64,000 nt of DNA from Cyclaneusma minus (GCA_037179335.1 JAKZHN010000003.1:372001-436000); one strand, 5' to 3'. Shown: positions 32,965-43,711, numbered from the stretch's first letter. The notes: generated by a model from the sequence alone, not told the origin. Numbers and translations are program-made.

Positions 32965-33800
32965 AGGCGTAGCTGCCTGGTTGCCTGGCTGCCTGGTTGC
33001 TGTCGCTTAGCTTTTATGGGGCCACAATTACCATAAAAGCTCTGCAACCACCAAAGCTCTGCATTTCCAAGCTTCAAGCCTTTAAGGTTTGCAAAGGCAG
33101 CTATTGCTCTAGTTTTTGAATTCTCACCGAAAATCCTGCTAAGCATGCTCTTTGCTATTTTAACTTAAAGTTTTTTTTTTCCGCCGGGTAAAGAGTTAAT
33201 TTTCCTTGGTTTTTCCGCCGAGAGAGAACCTCTCTCAAGCTTAAAGCTTGCTCCTTGCCGCCGGGTAAGAACTCTTTTTGCTTGCTTGCTTTAGAGCTTT
33301 CGCCGCCAGCCAAAGCTCCAGCATTTCCAAAGAATCTCTTTTAAAGCTTAAAGCCTACTCCTTACCGCCAGCTAAGGCTTTTTCTGCTTGCCAAAGCTTT
33401 TACTCTTTTATTAGTTTGGTCCTTTCCACCGGAAAAGAACCTTATAAATAGCCTTTTTTTGGATTTTCTTTGTACCAGCACTTACGTGCCTGGCCAGCAC
33501 TATGCTTGGCCAGCATTATGCCTAGCCAGCACTGTGCTTGACTATAAATTCAAAAAAGCTAAGCTTGCGCCTTCAAGCGTGGAGCCAGGTTTTCTTCCAA
33601 AAGGTTTTTTCCCTGGCTTATTACTTAAATAAGCACAATTGGGGGTTATGCTTTAGGGCACAGCCCTTTGCACTATGCTTGGATTGGGCGGTTAAGCTAG
33701 CTGCTTTAGCTTAGCTTATTACATACCGCCAGCCATATAAGCTTAATCTAAGGCAGCCAGCTTGGCTGGCTGTGCCCTCCAATACACTGATCTTTAATCA
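32965..33800. repeat. Low-complexity repeat tract
   Basis: Dense short repeats: CTGCCTGGTTGC units near 32970; several CCGCCGGGTAA(A)GA or CCGCCAGCTAAGG units between 33180 and 33400; many AAGCTT/GCTTAAAGCTT palindromes; and 3.4 units of a 16-bp repeat (TGCCTGGCCAGCACTA) at 33487-33540. It ends with GGCAGCCAGCTTGGCTGGCTG. No coding capacity. It resembles a decayed, partly mutated repetitive element, but no terminal repeats or target-site duplication were found. Confidence 0.55.
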
Positions 33801-34100
33801 GCACCTTTATCTCTTCTGCATATAACGAACTAGACCATATACCACTCAGTCTGGGTGTAAAAGGAAGAACTCCTGGAGACTGAAAAACTAAGCTCAATAA
33901 CAAAGCATAACGTTGCAAAAAGCCGAGAGAATCCCAAGTGTGGATAGCTTTATGTACTACATACGCAGTTCACCAAGGACACAATGGCTAGTCGAGGCAC
34001 CGGTGTAGAATATGGGAATTGGAACTTTGCCAGGCTAGCTCCCAAACACCTTTTAGGCCTCCAAATCCCGTAATACTTAGCTATCCAATTGTCGTTCGTC

Positions 34101-34238
34101 AACAATAGGCCGCTTCAATTGACTCACGCTCGCGGAGGCACTAGCTAAGCGTTAAGCGGTCTTGTAGCGAAGCTCGACGAGAAAGCACACAAAAAGGATA
34201 TCTTGTACCCACCTGGAACCTCTCCCCTCTTCCTCCCA
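34101..34238 (+). promoter_or_regulatory. Family 2 promoter module, copy 5 (F2-6)
   Basis: AACAATAGGCCGCTTC at 34101-34116, a CTCGCGGAGGC stretch, then CACACAAAAAGGATATC at 34187 and the leader CTGGAACCTCTCCCCTCTTC ending at about 34237. The ATG follows 128 bp later. Confidence 0.6.
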
Positions 34239-34365
34239 ACATTGACGAAGCTTAGATCTTCAACATATCTGCGCAGCAACCGACAAATTCATACCGCGTC
34301 TATCACCACCGTTGCTCAAGATAACACAAGCTCGTATTCACGTCAATTTCCTCATCAAAATCATC

Positions 34366-35100
34366 ATGTCCTTCTCAATGGGACTCGCCATTGGCGTCAT
34401 CGTCGTTCTCGTTCTCCAGCACTTCCCTGCCATCTGGCGCAACATCTTCGCACAGGCCATCGCCGTCCTTCGCAGGACTCTCGTCGGCTTTCTCACTGGC
34501 TCCAATGTGCACTCCACCGCGCCAGCCTCGCACGCCATCAAGACCGTGGAAACCCTGGTACAAGAGCCTGATATGCAAGAATGGATTACCAGCGCCGACC
34601 TCGACCGAGCCATCCAGGCTGCTCTGAAGAAATCCGTGACCCACGAGCAGTTCATTAAACTCAAGAACATGCAGTCACGCTGGAATGACGAAGCCCTCAC
34701 CAAGATCATTGCTTTGATCGCTAGCGAGTTCAGGCCGGTCATCACGCAACAAAACCAGAGTATCAGAGAGCTGCACCGGCGCCAAGAGTCATCCAATGAA
34801 GAAATTGTGCGCCTCAAACAACGCACCGACAAATCAGAAGCCGAGAACCAGGATCTACGTGGAGAGGTGTCGATGATCAAAGAAGATTTCCTGAACCATG
34901 AAGAAACTACCGGCCTTCGCCTCAAAGAGATGCAGCGAGACCAACGCTACCTACAGCAAGCCACCAACGACCAGCAGCGCGAGCGCGTCAAATACCTCTA
35001 TGGTTACGAAGGATATGTTGAGGATGCCGCCGTCACCGATTCGAACCCAAAGTCATGCGTCCCTATATCGCCCGAGCTCGGTGAGGAATACATACTCTAA
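34366..35100 (+). CDS. Family 2 protein F2-6, membrane-anchored coiled coil
   Basis: Function unknown; 244 aa, intact. ATG 34366 (ATCATCATG) is chosen because other members start the same way; the frame is open 18 codons further upstream. Residues 4-24 are hydrophobic (a probable membrane anchor or signal anchor) followed by Arg. Residues 75-110 (S-A-D-L-D-R-A-I-Q-A-A-L...K-N-M-Q-S-R-W-N) match F2-12. A coiled coil spans 120-200. The C-terminus R-V-K-Y-L-Y-G-Y-E-G-Y...G-E-E-Y-I-L is shared with F2-12 (R-I-K-A-L-Y-G-Y-E-G...G-E-Y-I-L). This subgroup lacks the N-P-F tail. Membrane location is inferred from hydrophobicity only. Confidence 0.8.
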   Translation: MSFSMGLAIGVIVVLVLQHFPAIWRNIFAQAIAVLRRTLVGFLTGSNVHSTAPASHAIKTVETLVQEPDMQEWITSADLDRAIQAALKKSVTHEQFIKLKNMQSRWNDEALTKIIALIASEFRPVITQQNQSIRELHRRQESSNEEIVRLKQRTDKSEAENQDLRGEVSMIKEDFLNHEETTGLRLKEMQRDQRYLQQATNDQQRERVKYLYGYEGYVEDAAVTDSNPKSCVPISPELGEEYIL

Positions 35101-36188
35101 GGACTGGCACGGACATGAGAGAGTTAGGACCATGGGGGGGTCGGCAACACTCTAAGGCAAGACGGTCGATCAAGAGAGGCATTTGGCTTCTTAGGGTTTG
35201 GGACGGTGGTACTCTGGCAGCACACCGAGGAGAGCACAGCAACAAGGCTATGGGAAGGAAGGGATTGGGGTTTCTTTTGAGTGGAGGCATCGGTGTTGGG
35301 GACATTTCTTGTGACACGACACGTCGCTATTTCATCACATGCGGCGCGGATCATTTAGCAGGCTTTCATTCTTTAGCCTTTTCGAGGCTTTATCGCAGGA
35401 CATTGAGGGTTGATCGGGAAATCCTCAAAAGAAGAGAGGACTTGGCGTTGCCATTCGTATCCTACGTACCTGGCTCATGAAGCCAGCTTACTCAACTCCA
35501 ATGGCAAAACATACTTCTTTGCCTGCCCATAAATCTGTGCCTGTGATTGTAAAAACTCTCCGATGGTCTATGCAGGAAATTCTCCATCCTATGTTCATAC
35601 TTATCATCACCTGCGTTCCTAAGGGGAAACATACTTGGCGGTCTCCTCTCCGTCACGTTCCCAACTATCCCCCCGAGCCAGGGCTTGGTTGCTGAAGGAT
35701 AGTCGGGCCGACAGGCCACAGACATCGAGAACATGAAAAGATGACTGTTAGCAGCTTCACCTCCCGTGAAGATATCAAGATGCGCATGGCTTAAGTTCCA
35801 TGATGATGTCGAGAAATGAGGCATGATGATTCCGCCATGTTTGCGCACATCCACATGCCGGGTAAAATTCCTGCGCATGTTCACCTGACATCTTCGTTTC
35901 TTCGTTCCCTACTGCCTTCGAGAACTATTGAACAGCTTGGGTGGCAGTGTAGAGTGTAGCATTGGCTGGGGAACTAAGTTTGAGGCTTAAGGCCCTTTAT
36001 ATACATGAAAACTTAATTTCCCCCTTTCTTTAGCGCTCTCCTAGCGTAAATTGCGTGATTTGTAGGATTATTAGCGCTTATCCAACGCTTCAATACGCGT
36101 TGGGCCCACGCACCCGGCCCCACCTTCCTCCGTTCCGGGCTTGGCGCTACGCGCAACAAGAACATATTACCTACCAGGCACAGAACTG
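35101..36188. other. 3' flank of F2-6
   Basis: No gene. The part 35440-35540 matches 36850-36965 behind F2-7 (shared GGCGTT-CCATTC, TAC-TACCT-GCT, ACATACTTCTTTGC / ACATGCTTCTTTGC strings), so flanks were duplicated together with the gene. A GC-rich GGGCCCACGCACCCGGCCCCAC stretch near 36100 precedes the F2-7 fragment. Confidence 0.4.
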
Positions 36189-36412
36189 AAGATCACGCTG
36201 TGGTACCTGCGCGAAATGAGCTACGTCGGGACCAAATCTACTTGGAGCAAGGCGCCAATGTGAAGGAACGCATCAAAACCCTTTATGGGTATTCAGGATA
36301 CGTCGGTGATATAACCTCGCAGCCTGTGGCCATGCTCGAGTCCTCCTCCATGCCATCAGTCTCCTACTCTCCCGCCACGGTCGCCGAGCCATTCGAAAAA
36401 TACCCGTGTTGA
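36189..36412 (+). pseudogene. Family 2 fragment F2-7 (C-terminal part only)
   Basis: Encodes L-R-R-D-Q-I-Y-L-E-Q-G and K-E-R-I-K-T-L-Y-G-Y-S-G-Y-V-G-D, matching the C-terminal region of F2-6 (M-Q-R-D-Q-R-Y-L-Q-Q; Y-L-Y-G-Y-E-G-Y-V-E-D) and F2-12. The N-terminal two thirds and the promoter module are absent, and the ending differs (F-E-K-Y-P-C instead of E-Y-I-L). A truncated tandem duplicate of F2-6. Confidence 0.6.
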
Positions 36413-37295
36413 AGATCAGGATGGACACGAAGAGGCTAGAGTTGCGGACATTGGTGCATCCCTCCTGCGCAACGCGCCATCACACTTATGGATGCTGGAA
36501 CATCGTCGAGACTTTCTTGCACCGAGGCAACCTCATTTCTAGTCACCCACGAGACAAACTCTTTCATTCTGAAGCTTCGGGGCAGCGGTTCGTGGAGGAT
36601 TCGCAGGAATAACATCATGGAAACGGGGGGTTGGGATTTCTTCCTGGCCGGGGAGCTTTTGAAGCTGGAAATCTTTCTTCGAGGTATGGGGCATTGCTAT
36701 TCAGCATATCCGGGCACATTCGGTAGACGTTCTTCTCTAGGCCTTTCCCTTACGAGGCTGCATTACGGAAGAAGGTCGGTCATTCATATCATCAGAAGAA
36801 GGGAGGATTGGCAGCATTACCGGAAAACACTGGCCATTCGTCTCTCATCAGAAGACGAGGAGATCGGCGTTACCATTCATTCGTTACATACCTAGCTGGC
36901 CCACTGAGCCTCTCTTCCACCCTTCAATGACAATACATGCTTCTTTGCAGGCCCCAAAATCTGATGTAGTGATTTTAATACTATGTAATAATGCCCCATT
37001 CCCAGAATCCAGACATAGCCTCGCGGCCAGATGTCTGCTCTATTGAAACCTCACAGGCCGGCTTCACAGTTTGGGGGGCTTGTGATAGTCCAAAGTCCGC
37101 ACTGCACTGCCAGTTCAAATCTCAGTTCGTTGAGTCCAGTCCAGGATATTTTGAATTGAAATTGATCCGGTTTCTGCAACGGACTGTAGTGAGTTGGATG
37201 GCAATCCACTGTTTGAGCAGTGTGAGGGTGATACTGAATCTTCGGGAATTCAGGGAATTTTCGAAGAAGTTATAAATCCTACAACGGCTTTAGAG
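36413..37295. other. 3' flank of F2-7
   Basis: No gene called. Contains the duplicated 3' flank shared with F2-6 (36850-36965). A 135-codon frame at 36488-36895 has no family features. Confidence 0.35.
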
Positions 37296-37789
37296 CGACT
37301 TCTTCAAGGCTGGATAAGGTCGAAATCGAGATGGTGGATCTCAAGGATGGCCTGGCCATGCATTCCCGGACCATCGAGCAGCTTGGCGATGCTCAAGAGA
37401 CGCAGAACACTTCCATGCATCAGATGCGTTCGGAACTGGACGCTGTGAAGCAAAGAGTGTACGCGGCTGAAAGAATGGCCGACCGCGCCCAGGGGGAGGT
37501 GATCAAACTTCGAAAGCGTCTCGAAAATGTCGAAGGTCGCCTGGGACAAACTTTCGCCGAATCCAAGCCCGCCCTGGCGACTGAGTCTGTCTCGAGGAAT
37601 GACGTGCCCTACTTCGGAAATCTCACAGAGAAAGAAGCCGCACTTTTCAATGCCCGTGTGCACTACAGTAAAGTGAAGCACAAGCCCTCTACTTCTTCTG
37701 GTCAATTCATCATCACAGTCACCAACAACCCCTTCGGCCAGAGCGCTTCCGGATTTCAAGCTCAGCCATCTGCGCACCCTTTCAACTAG
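37296..37789 (+). pseudogene. Family 2 fragment F2-8 (coiled coil plus tail)
   Basis: The frame is open from about 37288 with ATG at 37331. Before the ATG it reads A-T-S-S-R-L-D-K-V-E-I, similar to the region after the family signature in F2-10 and F2-11. The coiled coil has V-K-Q-R-V-Y-A-A-E-R-M-A-D-R-A and V-I-K-L-R-K-R-L-E-N-V. Then comes the conserved T-E-K-E-A-A-L-F-N-A-R-V, and the tail ends N-N-P-F-G-Q-S-A-S-G-F-Q and H-P-F-N. The N-terminus and promoter are missing. A 152-codon product starting at 37331 is possible but I consider it a truncated copy. Confidence 0.55.
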
Positions 37790-38917
37790 CACGGAACCGG
37801 TCCAAACAGTGCAGATGACGGCCAAATCCTCTGATTTCACCCCATTGGCAACACCGCATGGCTGGCACAATCAGATCCAGCCTCTGCCGGCAGACACGAC
37901 AGTGGGAGCCCTGAAATCAACCGGATTGGACTCTGCAGCCAGATCAGCAGCATCTGGAATGAACACGAATCCTGCCATGGCTGCGCGTCTATCTCAGTAT
38001 TACGCGGTGGGCTTCGGGAAGGTGCGGTTCTTGAGACGTGGAACTCCGCGAATGAGCGACACGAGTTCTTTGGACTCCTTTGGAATCTCTTGAAACAGCC
38101 CCGGGGGAACTACCTTAGCTTGGTGGTGTAGCCACTGGAGGTGTTCGGCTTGGACTCTCTTTTCTTTGCGGCTTACGGGCAGTTGCGGGTCGATGATACG
38201 TTTTCTTTCCAGTAGGAGATGGCATCTTGGAGCATTCCTTGATTAGGAACCCATGGACGGGCTCGAATCGGTGGAGGGTTGACTTGGGAATGCACATTGA
38301 GGAAGCTTCCTTTATGATCAGCGGTGGGCGAATATTGAGCTGGAAATTTTGGGAACTTAGCATCCTACGGCGCATTCAACTCGGTGGTGCTTTGGCCTCG
38401 ACGGGCCTTCGTCTGAGAGCCTCGCGCTCTCTACAGCATCCGATTATTCGTTCTCTTACATGGGATGAATTTCAGCATTTCGTTGCTCCCACTTTCTTCT
38501 CATAACTGCGTTTACTCCGGCATTGCCTTACGCTCACCTCACTGTTCTTACTGCGTCCATTCAGCATTGGGCTACCCACTCCGTAGGAGCCGTAGGCAAG
38601 AGTTCAATGAATTGCCTGGATACTTCAACTGTGCTACTCCGGTGAATTTGACTGGGACTATATGTGTATATAAATTCCCGCTTTTTATGCCACAAATGGC
38701 GGATGAGCTATAAGCTCCTGTTGATTCCACATAAAAGATTCGGGGGAAATAGCTGGGACGAGAGAACCTGGACGCTAGAGGTGTAATCAAAAGCCACGTA
38801 GCTTCCAATCAAATACAAGCTGGCTGCCGGGAAAACATTGATTGCACTCTTACTTTCCATATGAGTAGCAGGAAGACATAAACCGTGGCTTCGAATCGGA
38901 GCTTTATATCACATTTT
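37790..38917. other. Spacer between F2-8 and F2-9
   Basis: No gene called. A 94-codon frame at 37809-38093 directly follows F2-8 and could be more of its decayed tail; it has no clear motif. Confidence 0.35.
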
Positions 38918-39120
38918 CACAATAGACTTCCACAATGGAGCCTCGCAACAGACCTTCACAATAGAGGTTTACAATAAGCTTTACAATGATAACTACCATT
39001 CACAATCGTATATCGCTTCGCTCGCTCAAATCCGCACTAGCCCTCGCTTGGAGCGGAGCACGAGGGAGGCAGCTTAAAAGAAATCTTCTATCCAGCACAT
39101 CAACCTCTCCCCTCTTCCTC
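38918..39120 (+). promoter_or_regulatory. Family 2 promoter module, copy 6, with CACAAT array
   Basis: 38918-39010 holds about seven tandem CACAAT/ACAAT elements at 12-18 bp spacing (TTCACAATAGACTTC, CCACAATGGAGCC, TTCACAATAGAGG, TTTACAATAAGC, TTTACAATGAT, TTCACAATCG). They are followed by a CGCTCGCTC / GGAGCGGAGCACGAG stretch, GCTTAAAAGAAATC at 39072 (TATA-like) and the leader CCAGCACATCAACCTCTCCC. The 5' UTR is about 250 bp with an internal repeat (TACAAGATCATCCAGCTA / TTCAAGATCATCCAGCTA). Confidence 0.65.
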
Positions 39121-39377
39121 CAAACTTCCTCCACAAGACCACAACGCTAGTCAACATTCGAGTATCTTGAATCTCTATCCACAAGTATTCAACCACAGAT
39201 ACACTTTCAGCTACTAGCGCAAGTCTCTCGGCACACAACCTTGGAAGTCCTCTACTCCATCATCAAGGTATTTCTACTCCAAGATCGTCAAGCTGCTTTG
39301 ACTTCAAGATCATCCAGCTAATTCAACTACAAGATCATCCAGCTACTTTGACCCAATCATCACCGACATCCACCACC

Positions 39378-40139
39378 ATGTCTATGGACTGGCGTTTTAT
39401 AGCCGCCATCATTGGCATGGTTTTCGTCCTCTACAAGTACCCGCACGTTCTTCTCACCGCCCTCGTCCTTGGCTACGAGATCGCTGGCCACATCCTTTCC
39501 AACCTCTATTACGTTGGTGCCAAATACGTCAATGGAATGCCTGAAATCAAGAAACGCGACGAGACAATGGCCGGCATGCGACAAACCACGGTTCTCGGCG
39601 GCATGACATACAACACCATCAGCGAGGCTTTGCAAGCCGTGTTCGAGCATTGCCAAGCCTTCTACGTTGAGTTCAAGAAATCGATTGATTCCCAGCGCCG
39701 AATGAACGTTCGCCACTCGACAGACATCAAGGGCATCTCCACGAGAGTTGACAACTTCCAATCAAGAATCGAGGTTTTGGAACAAGGTCTCGCCGCTGCG
39801 AACACCAGAGCCGCCCGTGCCGACGAGCGTGCTACCAGCGCCGAAGACAAGGCCACCCGCGGCGAAGAACGCGCCATCCGCGCCGAAGAAATCCAAGCAA
39901 AACTTCGGGATGACCTTCAAGCTGTCAAGGAACCCCTGGTGGATGCGCAGGTCGGCACTGCGGACCCGATCCAGCCGTAACTTGTCAAGTCGAAATGGTT
40001 TTCGGCGTTCGGCTATGTCCCCCCGAGGCCTGAGATTCCGGACAAGGTGGTTTCTCTTGCGCACGCTGAGCGTATGGTGGACGGCTACCAGTCCGAGTAC
40101 CTTCGGCAAATCCGTCAGCAAGAGCCACCCAGGTTTTAG
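39378..40139 (+). pseudogene. Family 2 copy F2-9, in-frame TAA before the conserved C-terminus
   Basis: ATG 39378 (CCACCATG) opens 200 codons ending at TAA 39978-39980. The same frame then continues 52 codons to TAG 40137. Residues 6-38 are hydrophobic (membrane anchor). The signature is A-L-Q-A-V-F-E-H-C-Q-A-F-Y-V-E-F-K-K-S. The coiled coil is built of R-A-x-x-A-E/D heptads (residues 147-180). The post-stop segment encodes W-F-S-A-F-G...S-L-A-H-A-E-R-M-V-D-G, matching W-L-S-N-G...A-L-A-N-A-E-R-M-V-D-E in F2-10, so the TAA is a secondary nonsense codon. The 200-aa product is otherwise complete and may still be made. Confidence 0.65.
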
Positions 40140-40219
40140 CCGGTCCTCACAATCTGGCGTAATCTCAAGGCGCCTCCTACCCGCAAGGAACCATTCAAGC
40201 TCCGTTTCTCCACTCCCCC

Positions 40220-40492
40220 ATGGTCGCTACCAAGGACCCCAAGTACATATTCGATCAGGCCTGCTCCTTCGCTCAAGCCAGTTCCCGCATTAAGACCCAG
40301 AAATCAAATGCGCAAACCACGAACCCGTTTCTCAACACTGTCCGCGGCCCCAGCGTCAATCCGAATCCCTTCGAAGATAACACCACCAGCAACCGCACCT
40401 CTCATTCTTCTTCCTTTGGCAACTCCGTATTCCTCAAGCGCTCTACCCAGACACGGCTCGCAAGGCCGTTCCGGTTGATGCCGGCGGCATAG
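40220..40492 (+). pseudogene. Detached N-P-F tail of F2-9
   Basis: A 90-codon frame, shifted relative to F2-9, encoding A-Q-T-T-N-P-F-L-N-T-V and V-N-P-N-P-F-E-D-N, then S-S-S-F-G-N-S-V-F. The same order (N-P-F, D/N-P-F, S-x-F-x-x-S-V-F) is found behind F2-13. It is either a tail exon joined by an intron I cannot place or a frame-shifted remnant. Confidence 0.5.
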
Positions 40493-41188
40493 ACCCCAGC
40501 ATCAACTGGACCGTAAGAGCGTCGAGATACAACATGGGAAGATATTGGGTGTTGATGGCGCTTTCTCCGGCAAAACCGTGCGATAGCACAGAAGCAATAT
40601 CTTCACCCTGGTACACGGCAGTGGCCTCTTGGACTGTTTCTTCGAAAATCTGGATGCGACGTATCGTGGACGGACTGGGAAGGCAACTTGTGCCCATTTG
40701 ATACAGCGCTCGGAGATCCTTTTTGCTTCGCTTCTCATTTACCCTTAATCTTGCACTTTGAAGATCCTGCCGCCTACGAGGAGTCTCGCATCATCTGGGC
40801 ATTTACATGGCGATGGGCCCTTAGGACTCTTTCGTCATTTGGATGCTATTACAGACATTCTTACTCCTGAGGCACTTTCATTACCACGCTCTTTACATCG
40901 GTGAGATTTCCACACACTCATTTGAGTTGTTAGCAAAAAATCAAAGAAAATTCCAAAAACGTCCATATACGTGCCGTCTCCTACTTAATGACATCAATGT
41001 TTGCAGCAAAGCTCACTCGCGAAGATTTGTATTTTGTTTACTAAATGTTCACTTTCCACATCGGGGGTTCATTGATTCGGAGCTCCAAAATGAAACTTGA
41101 TATCACAGTTTCAAATTAATTACGATTGTTTAGATATCCCCGCTACCCGCGGGCGTAGGAAGAGCGCCAAGAATTTATATGGGAACCT
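40493..41188. other. 3' flank of F2-9
   Basis: No gene. 40830-41000 contains a block (CTTTCATTACCACGCTC...TTGTTAGCAAAAAATC...) repeated behind F2-10, F2-11, F2-12 and F2-14, showing that the duplicated unit includes the 3' flank. Confidence 0.45.
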
Positions 41189-41402
41189 TGCAATGGAGTT
41201 CCATAATGAAGCTTCACAATACACAATAGAGGTCCACAATAGAGCTTCACACATTGACAACAATACCTACTCACCACTTTCAGTCGCTTGCCTTCGTTTT
41301 AACACACTAGCGACCGGCTAGTCGTGCTCGTGAGGCGAGCGTGAAGAACTCAAACACAAAAAGGATCTTTTACCCAGCACATCAACCTCTCCCCTCTTCC
41401 CC
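41189..41402 (+). promoter_or_regulatory. Family 2 promoter module, copy 7, with CACAAT array
   Basis: 41189-41260 holds tandem CAATGGAG, CATAATGAAGCTTC, CACAATACACAATAGAGG, CCACAATAGAGCTTC and ACAACAATA elements. Then follow CGTGAGGCGAGCGTG, CAAACACAAAAAGGATC at 41351 (TATA-like) and the leader CCCAGCACATCAACCTCTCC. The 5' UTR of about 280 bp contains CATCATCAAGGT repeats. Confidence 0.65.
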
Positions 41403-41684
41403 CAAACTTGCTCCACAGCGATAGTCCACGATCACATATCTAGACTACTACCAACCAGTATCAAGCCATAGATATACTTCCGACTTTATCAGCGCAAGTG
41501 TTTCTACCCAACACCTTCGAAGTCGTCGACTACAACATCATCAAGGTACTTTCACTCTAGGGTCATCGAAGTACTTCGGTTCTAACATCATCAAGGTTCC
41601 CTTACTACAACATTTCGCGAAGTCTCCAGCACCGGCATTGTCCATCAAGCGCTGCTCCAACGTCATTGGGCTACCTCGATCATC

Positions 41685-42566
41685 ATGTCTCTCGGCTGGG
41701 GTTTCATGGCTGCCATGGCCATCATGGGCTTGCTGCACGTCAATTGGCCCCTTGTCCTCCGCACCGCCCTCTCCCATCCATACGACCTGACTCGCCACAT
41801 CGCTGCCAAAGTCCAGTATGCTGGTCCCGAGAACACCAAGAAGATGCGCACCACCCAAGATGACAAGAAGGTGTCCGACATGCGCGGAACCACGACCTTC
41901 GGTGGTCTCTCTTACAATAACGTTCAAGGAGCCCTGCAAGCCATCATGGAGCGTGTTCGACGCTTCTATGCTGAATTCCGAAACTCAGTTGAGGCCCAAA
42001 ACCAGACCAACCTTCGACACTCGGCGGCCCTCGAAGCTGCCGCTACGAGGATGGATGACCACGATCTCTCTTTTCTGGACAACGACCATCGTCTTACTCA
42101 GCATTCGAACAGCCCCAACGAGGTCCGCCTTGCGCAGACGTCTTTTGCTTCTGTGGAAAGCCAGAACGCGTTCATCGCCGAGGTCCAATCGAGAATGGAG
42201 CTCTTCGAACAAGCTGTTGTCAACGCAAATGAGAGAGCCACCCGCGCCGAGGAGAAAGCTACCAGCGCCGAAGAGCGAGCTGCCCGCGCTGAACAAGGAC
42301 AATCCAAACTTCGTGAGGAACTTCGAGACGTCAAGGAACGCTTGATGAACGCACAGGTCAACACCGAAGACCACAGCCAGAAATCCACAACCGAGTTGAA
42401 CAACTTGAAATGGTTGAGCAACGGATGGCCGAAGAGGTTGCCGAGACCTGAAGTTTCCGACAAGGAAATGGCTCTGGCCAATGCGGAGCGCATGGTTGAC
42501 GAGTTCCGCACCGACGGCCGAGTAGGCAAGTCCGTCTATGCTGTGTTCTCCAACGCTTCTGCCTAG
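41685..42566 (+). CDS. Family 2 protein F2-10, membrane-anchored coiled coil
   Basis: Function unknown; 293 aa, the most complete single-frame representative of its subgroup. ATG 41685 (ATCATCATG). Residues 5-20 are hydrophobic, followed by a mixed stretch. Signature: A-L-Q-A-I-M-E-R-V-R-R-F-Y-A-E-F-R-N-S-V-E-A-Q (residues 84-105). The coiled coil at 160-220 is made of R-A-T-R-A-E-E-K-A-T-S-A-E-E-R-A heptads. The conserved C-terminal D-K-E-M-A-L-A-N-A-E-R-M-V-D-E-F lies at about 264-279. After the TAG at 42564 the frame stays open, except for TAG 42600, to TGA 42753, and includes S-T-T-N-P-L-N-I, a decayed N-P-F tail. The ancestral protein was probably about 60 residues longer. Confidence 0.75.
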   Translation: MSLGWGFMAAMAIMGLLHVNWPLVLRTALSHPYDLTRHIAAKVQYAGPENTKKMRTTQDDKKVSDMRGTTTFGGLSYNNVQGALQAIMERVRRFYAEFRNSVEAQNQTNLRHSAALEAAATRMDDHDLSFLDNDHRLTQHSNSPNEVRLAQTSFASVESQNAFIAEVQSRMELFEQAVVNANERATRAEEKATSAEERAARAEQGQSKLREELRDVKERLMNAQVNTEDHSQKSTTELNNLKWLSNGWPKRLPRPEVSDKEMALANAERMVDEFRTDGRVGKSVYAVFSNASA

Positions 42567-42755
42567 ACTCCGCCAGCAAGGCCGGTCCGTATGGTGCTGT
42601 AGGCACAGACCCCAGCATCATTTGGACCGCGAGAGCGCCGAGATTCAGCATTCAGCACCACCAATCCATTAAACATCAGCACATCATCAATCGCGCTTCC
42701 TCTTCTTATTTCTTTCGCAACTCCATGTTCGCCAACACCTCTACCTAGCTCCTGA
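42567..42755 (+). pseudogene. Decayed tail of F2-10
   Basis: In frame with F2-10 but behind its stop and a second TAG (42600). It contains R-P-V-R-M-V-L-stop-A-Q-T-P-A-S-F-G-P-R-E-R-R-D, also present after the tail of F2-9 (R-P-F-R-L-M-P-A-A-stop-T-P-A-S). In another frame it contains N-R-A-S-S-S-Y-F-F-R-N-S-M-F, like the S-S-S-F-G-N-S-V-F of F2-9. Scrambled remnant of the N-P-F tail. Confidence 0.45.
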
Positions 42756-43330
42756 CAGTACCATTTAACAGCGCAGAGATCCAACATGGCAGTTGGAAGG
42801 CGTTCATGGCGTTCCCTCTCGCGAAATTTAGTACACTTCAGCGAGGTCTGGGACCATGCTTCTGAGCTGAGAGTCCTGGAGACCGAACAGACAAGAACGT
42901 TCTAGGACCATTCAACATGGGCTTGGGGGTTATCCTCGCTTCGATCTTTGTCCCTGGGCATGACATGAAGCTGGGAATGTGAAGCAGGGGATATGGAGCT
43001 GGGAATCTCGAGCGCTTGGGAGCCTGTTGTCTGCGGGGAGTTTTGATATCATCGAAGTTCTCAGATGATGGTGGGCGCCTAGGATTTTTGACGATACCAA
43101 GGCTACAGATATCGTTACTTCTATGGCATTCTCATTACCACGCTCATTACATCTTCGAAATTTCCCACTCTCCACGGGTTGTTAGCCAAAATTCGCAGAA
43201 AATTCAAAAAAAATGAATATGCTATTTGTGTGGACGTAGTCCCTCCTATTGAATTGCTCCACTCACGTATAAAATCCCTCGTGTAATGCTGATTTTGGAA
43301 GGAGGCCTTGATTTAAAACATGTACTTGAA
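42756..43330. other. 3' flank of F2-10
   Basis: No gene. 43085-43230 is the copy of the shared 3' block (GGCATTCTCATTACCACGCTC, GGGTTGTTAGCCAAAATTCGC). Confidence 0.4.
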
Positions 43331-43336
43331 TGAATA

Positions 43337-43576
43337 TTGATCTTGCTAAATCGGAACTTACTATCACTCGAGCTCAAGCTCACCACCACCCCAGTGCATA
43401 CTACCGACACTTCCAATAATCTTCGCATTCAGACCCCCACCCCAGCTGCGCAGGCCACAAACCCGTTTCCCATCACCGCTGATGGTCCCACCGAGCAACA
43501 TCGACCCCAATCCGTTCGAACATACGTCTCCTCTCTTTCTCACACTTTCTCCACACTCCACAGCGATAACCAGTAG
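43337..43576 (+). pseudogene. Orphan N-P-F tail upstream of F2-11
   Basis: A 79-codon frame encoding N-N-L-R-I-Q-T-P-T-P-A-A-Q-A-T-N-P-F-P-I-T-A-D-G-P. It matches the tail of F2-9 (R-I-K-T-Q-K-S-N-A-Q-T-T-N-P-F) but has no body upstream. Its end runs into CTCCACAGCGATA, a string also found in the 5' leader of F2-10 (at about 41410). This suggests a recombination joint between a tail and a leader. Confidence 0.45.
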
Positions 43577-43711
43577 TTAAGAACTCACTAGCTCGACCTA
43601 TCACCAGCTCGAACTACTACTATCCGGTGATATACCTTCAAGTCTTTCTGCGCGAACTATCCACTAACGACCTTTCAGTTTTTCTACGTCAATACCAAGA
43701 ACCGCGCCAGC

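Noticed and set aside
39360..39761. Minus-strand open frames opposite F2-9, F2-10, F2-11 and F2-12
   Set aside because: They mirror well-supported family 2 coding sequence; long antisense frames are expected from its codon composition.
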